Shown: one piece after another, positions 40,701 through 50,459 of the stretch
Layout: each line of letters begins with the position of its first letter
Numbering within the stretch: the first letter of the stretch is position 1
Source of the DNA: Nilaparvata lugens
Taxonomy: Eukaryota > Arthropoda > Insecta > Hemiptera > Delphacidae
NCBI RefSeq assembly: GCF_014356525.2
Contig: NC_052507.1
Location: 46,361,992 to 46,425,991, forward strand
Direction of reading: 5' to 3'
Length of the DNA stretch: 64,000 bases
Made by a program: the position numbers and the translations under genes
The notes under the pieces: model-generated
Database searches by the model: none
What the model was told of the DNA's origin: nothing
The model's input: the letters and a program-made list of their open reading frames with translations, nothing else

Positions 40701-41566
40701 TCAGTGGCAGACTGGCAATAGAGGCTCTGTTTGCCAGCAGCTTCTCTTTGTCTCAGAAACAGAGTAACAGCCAGCAACAGTCACAGTTATAACATAGTTA
40801 TTCAAAAGTATTCTTTGAGTATCTATAGTGAGGTCCACGTTATAATGGTAGTGTACGATTTGCAATGGTGTTGCTATCATTGTCTATCGTTCAACAAATG
40901 TGAAAGAGATAGGGGTTAGTTTTTATTTAGGTTATATTCAATAATGTTTTATTAGGATAGATTAGGCTTTTGCTTTAAAATTGCAATATGCTAGAAGGGG
41001 CTAGGGTCTAGGTAGAGTTATGTTTTTTGATGTTTCAAAGGTAAAAGGATAGGTTAGGGGGTTAGGATTTTGCTTTGAACCACATGTTTGTGAACATGTT
41101 CATGAAATGAACCACATGTTTATGTTTTGTTCTGAAGATGATGAATAAATCTTAAGTATTAAATGTGAAAGGGTTGGAGGTTAGGTTTTATTTAGGTTAT
41201 ATTTAATAATGTGTTATTAGGATAGGTTAGGTTTTTGCTTTGAAATTGCAATATGCTAGAAGGGGCTAGGGTGCAGTTAGAGTTATGTTTTTTGATGTTT
41301 CAAATGTGAAAGGATAGGTTAGAGGGCTAGGATTTTGCTTTGAAATCTAAATTATTAAATGTGAAGGGGTTAGGGGTTAGTGGTTAGGTTTTTTTGGATT
41401 ATATTTAATAATGTTCCATAAGGTTAGGTTAGGTTTTTGCTTTAAAATTGCAATATGCTAGAAAGGGCTAGGGTGCAGGTAGAATTATGCTTTTTGATAT
41501 TTCAAAGGTGGAAAGATAGGTTAGGATTTTGCTTTGAAATTGCAATATGCTGGAAGGGATTAGAGG
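40701..41566 (+). repeat. R1 dispersed repeat, copy C (uninterrupted)
   Basis: The most complete R1 copy: it starts CAGTGGCAGACTGGCAATAG, carries the MITE-type terminus at 40828, and runs through about four TTAGG-bearing subunits of roughly 190 bases to GGATTAGAGG. Near-identity with 28473-28985 plus 33363-33745 shows recent duplication. It is enclosed by the two direct copies of U. Confidence 0.9.
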
Positions 41567-42045
41567 TTTTTCCGTTGCTTACGTAACTACAAGGCTAGAA
41601 CCATCAGGTGATCAGCTGTTCAAAAGCGTACACTTCAACCCATGTTTACATTGAAAACCCTATGTTGAATGGAATTTTTCGTGAATAAACGTTAATAATT
41701 CAAATGATAATCACTTTTTTGAAATAAAGACTTGTTATTTTATTTTTCCAATTCAAATTTTAACCTACATCATAAATTTCAAGGGTAGTAATCATTGAAT
41801 TATATTAATATTTTTAGTTATTGGTTAACCAATTTGTAGGTTACATGTTTCAAGATTTCATGTTTACATGATTCAAATTCAAACTTACTTCTTTTACAAA
41901 AGTATTAAGTTTAGCCGAGTCATGGTTTATAAATGAGAATTATCATGTTATTGATCAACAATAAATTATAAAAACATTGTTGATAATCTAAATTAGTTTC
42001 TTTTTAAACGAATTTAAGTACGATGTATTTACGGGTGCGCTCAAC
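41567..42045 (+). repeat. 479-bp direct repeat U, second copy
   Basis: Nearly identical to 40205-40683. The junction TTTTTCCG is the same base string that closes R1 at 33738, where the core segment follows instead of U. Confidence 0.92.
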
Positions 42046-42128
42046 TCTATTCTGTAGTTAAAGACTAAATTCATTATTTTTTCAAAACTTTCAAGTAAAA
42101 AAGTGTTGATTTTGAATCGTGTAGGATA

Positions 42129-42130
<2 letters not shown>

Positions 42131-42191
<61 letters not shown>
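42131..42191. repeat. (AT)n microsatellite
   Basis: About 60 bases of uninterrupted alternating AT. Confidence 0.98.
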
Positions 42192-42193
<2 letters not shown>

Positions 42194-42717
42194 CAAAGCT
42201 TTTTTAGACTTAATATGATTCATAGCTGGCACACATTTAATAGAGAATGAGTTACAATTTATAAAATAGTGTACCCTGGTAGGTCTACAAAATTAACTGT
42301 ATAGTTTAATACCATAATTTTTTTATTGACATTATGAAATTTACAATCATGAAGAATATTTCAATTGAACTACTGTATATACCTATATTTTCTTCAAAGT
42401 TTAGAATCATTAAAACTGCTTGTAGTGTTTTGAATTACGATATGTGTTTCCTCTGATCCCACAACCATGGCTAATTAATAAAGCAGAAGTTATTAAAGAT
42501 CGTGCTGTAATTCGAATAGCAGAGCTTCAAAACTGAATGAAGTATGAACATATCAGTTTTTTGACATTATATTTTATATTAATATTATATTAGGTAGAAG
42601 TAAAATGACACTCATTCATTTACCCATTAATCTATTTACTCACCCGGATAAGTAAGAAAGTCATTTCAGTTGATTCGTTGTTGATTATCCATATTTTTTA
42701 CCAATATTATTACAAAG
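42192..42717. other. Gene-free AT-rich stretch
   Basis: No coding or repeat signal was recognised. Confidence 0.4.
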
Positions 42718-42892
42718 TATATTGTATTTTGATAACTTTAAACTGAAAAAAACACATTCTTTTGGTGTAACGACGACCGTTTAGTGCTGGTGTGTTGTAC
42801 ATTCTCAAGCCAAACAGAAACTCGAAACGGTAGTCGCCACACCAAAAGAATATAAGTGTTTTTTCACTTTAAAGTTATCAAAATGGAATATA
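42718..42892. repeat. Long hairpin: 65-bp arms, about 42-bp loop
   Basis: The left arm (42718-42781: TTTTGATAACTTTAAACTG, ACACATTCTTTTGGTGTAAC, GACGACCGTTT) pairs with the right arm (42824-42892: AAACGGTAGTCGCCACACC, AAAAGAATATAAGTGTTTTT, CACTTTAAAGTTATCAAAA). Pairing is well above 80% by eye. It could be a MITE or a precursor of small RNAs. Confidence 0.85.
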
Positions 42893-44574
42893 GTTAATGT
42901 TCAACCTTCTAGAGGCGTACTAAGACACTACCTCCATAGACACAGAGGTGTAGTGACTGAGACTGCAATTGAAAAAAAAATCAAAGATGGCCAATACGGT
43001 ATGCGCTTTTTCAAGAATTGACAGAAAAATGTTGGATACAAGTTCAGTTATAGGGTCTAGAAATTCAAAATAGCTAAACCTTATTGACTTCTATATCACC
43101 CAGAATAGGCGATTTTTTTGCTCTTACCAGCGTTTTCTTAGCTTTTTAAAAATTCAAGAGAGAATTCTTACGTTTGGTACAAAATTTCAGGTAACTTGAG
43201 GTGTATTAGTTATGTAGGCTATTGCAGGGCCTAGAAGGTGTGCTAGATATTGGCGTTTCCAGTGTTTATCTGTGTTTTATCAGCATTTTCAAAACCAAAT
43301 GAGCAGAAAATGTTCAAATTTTATACAATTTTTCAGCATATATGAAATAACAGTTCAAGGAATGAAATGACAAATTTATAGCAACACTGAATTGGATTAT
43401 TAATTGCGCTATAATGATACCCCTGCCATGTAGCAGATAATCTTAACTCAGCTGGGGGACTCTAGCCTTTGCATGTTAGAAGAGACCATCATAAATATTA
43501 ATATAATTTGTGCAAGAGCGCGCTTAATTATGCATAACCAAGCTTGCAGATGAGAAACGTACAATATCTGAAAAGAGCAAGAGGAACACTTGCACTGTAA
43601 GCGTGCACTTGGTTGCATTTAGTGTGAACGTGTTTCAATAGCATTTTTCAAATTTTGTTTTTTGGGTCATGCACGATTCGACAAAAATTTGCACATACTC
43701 ATTCAATGTGATCATACCCTTATTCTCATGTTTCAGGATATTATTCATATTATTACTTTTGTGACCAAGAATAAATCTTTCAAGTAGTATCCTACCAGAG
43801 CGTCAATAAACATAGCATTGGTTCATTAGCACTATTGAAGAATATACATAGATTTTTCATGATACATGGTCTTACATATGATATAAATACAAGAACTCTG
43901 ATATCTCACTCTACAACAAATTATTATTTACTCTGTATCGATCAGCCATAACCCATAAAGAACACTAGGCCTACTTACCGGTACTTACTTCCGATGAGTA
44001 AGTTGAGTATGTATTCCTCACGGTCTTGGATCGGGGAATTGTCAAATTTCAAATTGTGTCAAACTCTGTTAAGAGTAGAAACAGATTGGATAAAAATGAT
44101 ATGTAAGTTACTGGATCAGGCTGAATATTAAAATCCTTTACTGAGTAAGCTAGCAGTAAAATCATTGATCACATATTTTCGTTTATAATAATAATATTGT
44201 TAGAAATACCAATCTGTATGTTCTGTTTTAATACTAAAGATAACCTACACTGCAAAGTTTTCTATTTCAAGCCATTCTTGTTATGATTTGAGAAGAATTC
44301 TTATTCCAATAGTGACTTATATAATAAAATGAGTGATAGCCTACCAATTTACCTTTTCAAAAAAATTATGTTTTATCTAAAAATTCCTTAAATCTAATAA
44401 AGCTATAAATACTAGCATACTACAAAAGCTGTGATTGTAATTCCTCTCGTAGAAATTAATCAATACTGTAATCAAAATTGAAAAAATCAATAGGTAGACC
44501 TAATTCAAAGCTCAAGCAACTCAACTTTACACTATATTTTTTGACAATAATTGAAATACGTGTTTGAATTTGAA
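42893..44574. other. Gene-free stretch
   Basis: AT-rich sequence without recognisable genes. It separates the second copy of U from its inverted copy, so it may be interior or inserted sequence of the R1/U mosaic. A small palindrome (CTACCTC...GAGGTGTAG) occurs at 42929-42955. Confidence 0.4.
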
Positions 44575-44845
44575 AAAGCGAATTTAAAACAAGGCTAACC
44601 TACAAATTGGTTAACCAATAACTAAGAATATTAAGAGATTTCAATGATTACTACCCTTGAAATTCATGATGAAGGACAAAAATTGTATTGGTAAAATAAA
44701 ATAAGAACCCTTTTTTCGAAAAAGTAGTTATCAGTTGAATTATTAACGTTTATTCGTGAAAAATTCCACTCGACATAAGGATTTCAATGTAAACACGGGT
44801 TGAAGTGTACGCTTTTGAACAGCTGATCGGCTGTATGTTCTGGCC
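44575..44845 (-). repeat. Inverted, diverged partial copy of U
   Basis: CTACAAATTGGTTAACCAAT, ACTACCCTTGAAATTCATGA, TTAACGTTTATTCGTGAAAA and GAAGTGTACGCTTTTGAACA match U (40205-40683) on the opposite strand in the right order. Divergence is clearly greater than between the two direct copies. Confidence 0.88.
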
Positions 44846-44849
44846 ATGT

Positions 44850-45410
44850 AGATCTTTAGTAGGCGATGGTTTTTCAAATAGTTATGTTTATTGATGTTTT
44901 AAATTTAAAAGGGGAGGTTGAGGGTTCAGTTTTTGTTTTGAAATGACAATATGCTGACTTAGTTATAGTGTTTTTTAACATCAGTTAAATAACAACTGTT
45001 ATATTTTATTGATTATATTTTTCAAAAGTACTCTTCCTTTTATTAAATAAAATGATAATATATTGATTATTATATTGAATTTAATGATAAATCATCATTG
45101 GATAATAATATCTTCATCAAATAGAATAACGATTGGCTCCAGTTACAGTGCTCGGTAACCATCATCACAAAGAACGACTGAAGATCTGACTGAATGGAGC
45201 GGGAAAAACCCGTTGCTAACGCATGCGCGATACGGTGCTGTCTGAGACAGAGAGTGGTTTGTCTTTTTGCCTCTCTCTGTCATGGCTGCCCTTATTTCGC
45301 CGTGTAACACAATGAGAGCGCTGAAAGCACACCAACAGCCGCTCTATGGTTTACTATATATTAGCTCGTTGATGCTATAAATGAATAAATGATCTTTATT
45401 ACCTTGTAAG
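44850..45410 (-). repeat. R1 core segment and end, inverted copy
   Basis: Bases 45260-44850 repeat 33746-34110 on the opposite strand. Bases 45375-45262 continue outward and match 26243-26395. A 35-base AT tail follows. This is the right boundary of the R1 mosaic. Confidence 0.8.
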
Positions 45411-45566
45411 CTAAAAGTAGCAATTGGTTCGTCAGAAAAACAAGCACATAAAACATATATATCAACAACAGGAGAAATTGATAAAGCTTATTAAATTAAT
45501 GAGCAAATTAAGTCTTAGGTGCAAAAAACACAATTTCACATGAAGAAAAACAGTATCCCATAAAGT

Positions 45567-47453
45567 TCATGTATAAAACTCTTTGATGGTAACATCCGGA
45601 ATATTGAAAAACTCTCTTATTGAATACAGAGGGGTTTTCACGAGGAATGCATGGGTGCATTTGTTGAGCTGCCGTGTTGTAAGAGTCCTCGCTGATGCTG
45701 GCAGCCGGTTGAAAAGCCTCATGCTGAGGCTACCTGGGCTATTTTGTATCCTACTCAGCCTTGTGAAAGGCAGGTTGAGTTGGCTTCTGCCTCTTGTGCT
45801 GTGGTCATGAAAGTCACTCCTCAGACTTAAACATTCCAGGGTGCCCTTGATTTGTTTAAGGGATATGAAGATGTAAAGGCAGATGACAGTCATGACCGAT
45901 TCTGCACAAAAAAGTGGGCGACAATGATCAATTATGCCAGAGCCTGTGATGATCCTGATGGCCCTCTTCTGCAGTAGGAGAACTCTAACAATGCCGCTGG
46001 CTGCACCCCAGTGTTCCAATCCATACATCACTATTCCTTGGAAGAATGAGATATATGCAGTCCTCACATAGCTTTTAGGTACACACAGCATCAGCTGCCT
46101 AAGTAGGTAGATTACTCTGGAGAGCTTTGTACACATGTAGTCAATATGAGGGTTCCATGTCAACTTTGAATCCAGATGAAAACCCAGAAGTCCAACACTC
46201 CTTGCCTGATCTGTGACATTTCTCAAGCCAAATATTATCTGTTGAGTCTTTTCCTCATTTAGTTTGAGATAGTTGGACTCAAACCAAGCTGAGATGGCAC
46301 TCAGAGACTGACCCATCTCTACATTCAGATTGTCCACTGATTTATTGACATCATACAATGTGGTGTCATCTGCATATGCAACCAACCTGTTACCCAACAC
46401 TGATGGAAGATCATTCATCATGATAATGAAAAGTAGGGGGCCCAATATGGATCCTTGGGGAACCCCATGAAGAATCGCTTCCAATCCAGATAACCTTCCA
46501 TTCACCTGAACTGCCTGGCTACGATCCGACAGATAAGACTTGATGAGCTTCAATGTCCCCTCTGTGACTCCATAATAAACCAGCTTGAACAGAAGAGTTT
46601 GGTGGTCGACAGTGTCGAAAGCACGGCTCAGATCACACAATGTCAATCCGGTGAAAACATGGCTCTCAAAACCCTCTAGAATGGTGCTTATCAGCCTTCC
46701 AACTGCCTGGGCTGTAGTTCTGCCAACTCTAAAACCAAACTGAGCATCTACAAACAAACCAGTGCTCTCGAAGTACCAGCATAACTGCTTCTTAATGATG
46801 GATTCTAGAATTTTTGAGAAGACTGGCAGGATAGAGATAGGCCTAAAATTACCAGGCATATCGAATGATCCCTTCTTATGCACTGGAATGGTCTTAGCGA
46901 TCTTCAGAACAGTAGGGAAGACACCCTCTGTGATGCATGCATTCAGGCAGGAGGTCAGGGGTATAAGGATTTGCATAATGACACTCTTGATCAGATTCAC
47001 TGACATGCCAAAAAAGTCTCTACTATTTGAACTCTTCAATTCACCTACAATTTCCAACACCTCCTCACATGAAACTGGTCGAAGTGAGAAAGCTGCCTCA
47101 GGCTTGGGCACAGCATTCAGAAACTGCAGGGCTGATACTTCTGGAGTGCCTATAGAATCACGAACTGCCTTAACTGAGTCCACAAAGTAGGAGTTGAAAA
47201 CGTCTGGCTTGATCCTCGTGGTTCTTCCTGGAGTCCCTATTTCTCTTCTTATGACTCTCCATGCAGCTGAGCACTTATTTTGTGAAGAGTTTATATGCTG
47301 TGCATTTGCATTTTGTTTAGCTCTTAGAAGTTCTTCTTTGTAATCTTTCTTGAGCATTAAGTACATTTGCTTGGCATCATTTGTCTTGAGATTTCTGTAC
47401 CGATCATAGGCCACAATGACCCAGTTCTTGAGTACAACCAATTCTTGGTTCAT
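45567..47453 (-). CDS. LINE reverse transcriptase, intact 628-codon frame
   Basis: This is the C-terminal two thirds of ORF2. A linker (residues 1-150) is followed by RT blocks: TIPVHKKGSFDMPGNFRPIS, ILPVFSKILESIIKKQL, AQFGFRVGRTTAQAV, LCDLSRAFDTVDH, VPQGSILGPLLFIIMMNDLP and the catalytic YADDTTLYD near residue 358. The thumb (GFHLDSKLTWNPHIDYM) and the C-terminal region (QKRAIRIITGSGIIDHCRPL, STRGRSQLNLPFTRLSR, RLFNRLPAS) are complete, and the frame ends naturally. No internal stop occurs in 1.9 kb, so the copy is relatively young. The endonuclease belongs to the same original frame but is separated by degeneration near 47453-47540 and by the Harbinger insertion. The start codon given is just the first Met after the break. 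Confidence 0.92.
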   Translation of the reverse strand: MNQELVVLKNWVIVAYDRYRNLKTNDAKQMYLMLKKDYKEELLRAKQNANAQHINSSQNKCSAAWRVIRREIGTPGRTTRIKPDVFNSYFVDSVKAVRDSIGTPEVSALQFLNAVPKPEAAFSLRPVSCEEVLEIVGELKSSNSRDFFGMSVNLIKSVIMQILIPLTSCLNACITEGVFPTVLKIAKTIPVHKKGSFDMPGNFRPISILPVFSKILESIIKKQLCWYFESTGLFVDAQFGFRVGRTTAQAVGRLISTILEGFESHVFTGLTLCDLSRAFDTVDHQTLLFKLVYYGVTEGTLKLIKSYLSDRSQAVQVNGRLSGLEAILHGVPQGSILGPLLFIIMMNDLPSVLGNRLVAYADDTTLYDVNKSVDNLNVEMGQSLSAISAWFESNYLKLNEEKTQQIIFGLRNVTDQARSVGLLGFHLDSKLTWNPHIDYMCTKLSRVIYLLRQLMLCVPKSYVRTAYISFFQGIVMYGLEHWGAASGIVRVLLLQKRAIRIITGSGIIDHCRPLFCAESVMTVICLYIFISLKQIKGTLECLSLRSDFHDHSTRGRSQLNLPFTRLSRIQNSPGSLSMRLFNRLPASARTLTTRQLNKCTHAFLVKTPLYSIREFFNIPDVTIKEFYT

Positions 47454-47454
47454 C

Positions 47455-47745
47455 CAACAGGGCTTATTTCTATGGTTGGGTTTTTGATCTCGTTTTTGTA
47501 TTTTGACAGGGAAAACGTTGTCGAAGAGATACTTAAATCAACTGAAGAATTTGTTGAAATTTTCCTCTGCAGGGCCAGGTGTTACTATTTCATTCCAGTT
47601 CACCAGTGACAGGAGGTGTGAGAAGTGGTTCAACTGACTCTTAGCTATTGGGCGCACCATAATTTCCTCAGGAGGATCATTCACAAAAAGATCAGAGCTC
47701 CTTTCATCCACAGAGAAACAGATAGATTCATGGTCACTCAAAGCA
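47455..47745 (-). pseudogene. LINE endonuclease C-terminal part
   Basis: MSDHESICFSVDERSSDLFV starts here. SDH is the conserved catalytic motif closing AP-type endonucleases of LINEs. The sequence continues with linker (NWNEIVTPGPAEENFNKFFS) and stops at 47538, where a frame change leads to the RT frame. Its upstream continuation is on the far side of the Harbinger insertion. Confidence 0.75.
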
Positions 47746-48077
47746 TAAAGCCACGTTTACACCGGAGTTAGCAACCAATGATTGCCGACATTTATCGGCA
47801 ATTTTGAGTTGCATGCATTAAAACAACTGCAACTCGCATTGCCAACCGTAGTTGGAGACCGATTTTGCGAGTTGGCAACCGAAATTTGGTTTTCCGACCG
47901 GAGTTGGTAAAGATCAAAGGCGGTTGCCAACCCCGGTCGGCAATGCAAGTTGAGTCTGCAACTACCCCGCTACCCCTCCCGCCTGTTGACTCCACGTGGT
48001 CGCGCTGCGTCAGTTCAAGCAGGCTAGTCGTCGTGAGTTGTTGTGTTTTGTGTATGGTTGTTGTTTGTGCTAGTGCA

Positions 48078-48332
48078 ATGGAAAATCTTTCAAGTGAAGT
48101 GGAGTGGACAAATGATCAGGTCATTACTTTGATAGAGTTGTTTAGAGAGAAGCCTGTCTTGTGGAACCTCACCCTTTCGGATTTTAAAAACAAAAATTTG
48201 AAAAATTATGCTTGGAATGAAATTTCCCAGGAAATAAAAGTAAACAAACTTGAAGTCCAGTCTAAAATGAGGAATTTGATTACAACATTCCAACGAATTA
48301 ATAAGAAGGGAAAAAGTGGTTCTGGAGCCTGA
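48078..48332 (+). CDS. Harbinger MADF-type DNA-binding protein, C-terminally truncated
   Basis: Harbinger elements encode a second, Myb/MADF-like protein that helps the transposase enter the nucleus and find the ends. The ATG at 48078 gives MENLSSEVEWTNDQVITLIE, then LFREKPVLWNL, FKNKNLKNYAWNEIS and LEVQSKMRNLITTFQR, the order of a MADF domain (tryptophans and the WNEI helix in place). It ends after a short basic tail (INKKGKSGSGA) at 48332; normal proteins continue another 100-200 residues. The frame is open further upstream to 47865, but that part lies in terminal-repeat sequence and is probably not translated. Confidence 0.75.
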   Translation: MENLSSEVEWTNDQVITLIELFREKPVLWNLTLSDFKNKNLKNYAWNEISQEIKVNKLEVQSKMRNLITTFQRINKKGKSGSGA

Positions 48333-48354
48333 GGGTGATGAAGATGCCAATACA

Positions 48355-48425
48355 TTAACTAAGCTATAATGTAAGCTAAGCTATACATTACTCAAGCTAA
48401 GCTATACATTACTTAAGCTATAGAG
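48355..48425. repeat. Short tandem repeat TAAGCTAAGCTATACATTAC
   Basis: Three imperfect copies of a 22-25-bp unit lie just after the MADF frame inside the Harbinger element. Confidence 0.85.
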
Positions 48426-48576
48426 TTTCTTTGTTTGATTTGGAGTTTTTCTGTTGTATACATTTATTTCTAATTTTATGAATTGTGTTACTTTGAAACA
48501 TTAACTTAACTTTGTGTTCATATTTTATTTACAAGTCACTACCAGGTTGCAGCTTTTTTTGTCTAGATTTATTAAC

Positions 48577-49099
48577 TCAGTGCACAACGTAAATAAATAA
48601 AAGGTATCTAAAAATAACAATATTTAGTAATTTTCTTTCTTTGCCCACCTGTATGTTATCCTTCAGGAAACCTATAACAGCCTCACAAACCTCTGGCACT
48701 AAAATAGATATCGCACTTTTGGAAACTTTAAACAAATAACTGAGACTAGTATGAGAGTCGCCACTCGCCAAAAAGCGCAATGTAATAGCCAATCTTTCTC
48801 GCACTGGAATTTCTTTCCTGTAGTTAGTATCCTGTTTACTAATATGTGTCCAATACCAACAATTAAATTTCAAAATCGTCACTTGACATACTTAAAAAGT
48901 TTTTTACACTGCCATCGCATCTCAATTCTCCCGTCAAAGGATCTGTATCATCTCGATTCAAATCATTTAAAAGATCGCTGCCGCTTTACTTTGCTCTTGC
49001 CTGCAATGAAGGTCGAACCCAGTATCTTCTCGGTCTTTTACATTTTGATAAAATAACACACGCTGCCGCAGCAAGAACAACCTCTTCAGCACTCGACAT
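48577..49099 (-). pseudogene. Harbinger transposase, N-terminal part
   Basis: The ATG at 49099 opens MSSAEEVVLAAAACVILSKC, then RRYWVRPSLQARAK, where a TAA interrupts. The same frame resumes with SDLLNDLNRD and NFLSMSSDDFEILL. From 48882 it reads YRKEIPVRERLAITLRFLAS, GDSHTSLSYLFKVSKSAISI, LVPEVCEAVIGFL, the helix-turn-helix region before the DDE_Tnp_4 catalytic domain. It ends in AT-rich sequence at 48577, and the D, D and E residues are absent. One stop plus loss of the catalytic half make it dead. Confidence 0.85.
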
Positions 49100-49273
49100 T
49101 CTACATACTGTCTGATTTTCTACATACTGTAAAGTTTAGTTGCAGGTTGCAGACCTAAAAACAAACTATGTGCCCAGGTTGCAAGTACAAGTTGCAGACT
49201 TCCATCGGCAACTAGCGTCTGCAATCGAAGTTTGCAATTTTTTGTTGCCAACTCCGGTGTAAACGCGGCTTAA

Positions 49274-49465
49274 CTCATCACTGCCACTCTGTACAAACAC
49301 TGTGGCAAGTTCATTACCACATTGTCTAGACAGGCTTCCTTTCTTGTGGGTTGTCTCACAGTGCAGTACAAATTCAGGGACCTCATCAGATTAACAAAAG
49401 TTGCAGTATTTGTGGATGCAACATCAAGAAAATTGATATTAAAGTCACCACCTATAACAATATGA
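49274..49465 (-). pseudogene. LINE endonuclease, upstream fragment
   Basis: Minus strand from about 49462: HIVIGGDFNINFLD, then TATFVNLMRSLNLYCTVRQP and TRKEACLDNVVMNL. GDFN is a conserved endonuclease motif. It joins 47745-47455 across the Harbinger insert. Upstream of 49465 the sequence is unrelated and AT-rich, marking the 5' truncation. Confidence 0.85.
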
Positions 49466-49469
49466 AAAA

Positions 49470-50450
49470 TTTTATATATAAAATATACCTTTGTTTACAA
49501 TGTCGTCCGAGTGGGTACCCACCAGGTACGCGCTGTTGCCATTTTGAGTCACAGAAGAAGGAGCCAAATTCAAATTACATCCGTACGCTATGTTGTATGG
49601 TTTTGGACAGAATTTATATTGACATCACTGAAGGACTGAAGTGGCTTATAAAATTTATGAGAATATTTTTCTAACAAGGATAAATTTGGAAAAATGAACG
49701 TATTGTTCAGAACAAAATGAAATGATTTGTATAAAATTAAACAAAACCTGGTACCGTACAAAACTAGTCCAGCTGTAATCCTTCAACTCTGTGCCTACAC
49801 ATTATTAGTTTTGGAAAGGTGCAGTCTTCAGAAAAAAGTTTCTATCAATCATAATTAATAGTCTACTCACTACTGCATGGATTATTATTAGATGTAAAAA
49901 TTATACCAGAGTAGGCCAGTAAATTATTCATATCAGTCAGATTTTGGATGAGAAAAAGATATAGGCCTAGGCTATAATACTGTAGCTTGCACAAGCTTAG
50001 AAGACTTGCCGTTACTAGTGTATTGTAATAGTGAGTCTTCTAAGCCACTAGGATCGGTATTTTTTTAAGACAATATTAATATTCATTATAGAGAGTTCAT
50101 GATATCAAGGAGAATTTGTAAGCCTATAAAGTAGGTAGGAAGTGATAATATTGTAAACCAAGCTACTGCTCAGCTTCAACACTTACCTATATTAGGTACC
50201 TTATAATAGGTATGGTAGCCTACAGTTTGTAAGTTCACATTACAATATTGTCAATTATTCATGTAATATTGTTTTGAGATGATCAATTATTAGTAAAATA
50301 GAAAAAGCTTTCAACATAGCGAGTAATAAATTTTTGTGAAAGTACCTGGACAGTACCGTACCCAGTGTCTTTGACTCATGAAAAACAAATCAATATAATA
50401 ATGCTCACAAACAGCTCATGTAAGAGTAAAAATGAGAAAATAGACCTTCG
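49470..50450. other. Gene-free stretch
   Basis: No gene recognised. The phrase around 49515-49555 (TACGCGCTGTTGCCATTTTG with GAGTCA) resembles, inverted, 51733-51760 (TGACTCAAAATGGCGACTGC), hinting at a dispersed repeat. Confidence 0.35.
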
Positions 50451-50459
50451 CAAACAGAC

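Larger units (their letters stand above)
47749..49270. mobile_element. PIF/Harbinger transposon, 1.5 kb, internally deleted
   Basis: Terminal inverted repeats AGCC(A/G)CGTTTACACCGG with GAGTT.GCAAC, and a 3-bp target duplication TAA at 47746-47748 and 49271-49273, which is the Harbinger signature. Both standard genes are present as fragments: a MADF/Myb-like protein on the plus strand and the transposase N-terminal part on the minus strand. The DDE catalytic core is missing. Several inverted copies of GTTGGCAAC.GGAGTT-like motifs lie within 150 bases of the left end (47775-47945), probable subterminal binding sites. The host LINE frame is continuous across the duplication when the insert is ignored. 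Confidence 0.95.
45540..49465 (-). mobile_element. Non-LTR retrotransposon with PIF/Harbinger insertion
   Basis: Minus-strand LINE containing, from its 5' side, part of the endonuclease (49462-49274), a nested DNA transposon (47749-49270), the rest of the endonuclease (47745 to about 47455) and an intact RT frame (47453-45567). It is 5'-truncated within the endonuclease. The pseudogene at 59.0-61.1 kb is a relative. Confidence 0.85.

Noticed and set aside
40205..42045. Ordinary LTR retrotransposon with 479-bp LTRs
   Set aside because: No TG...CA ends, no primer site or polypurine tract, no gag or pol; the interior is the R1 repeat found elsewhere alone.
49351..49674. Plus-strand 107-codon frame with CSICGCNIK and CLQCRPSG
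   Set aside because: The first half is antisense to the LINE endonuclease piece; the cysteines do not form a known finger.
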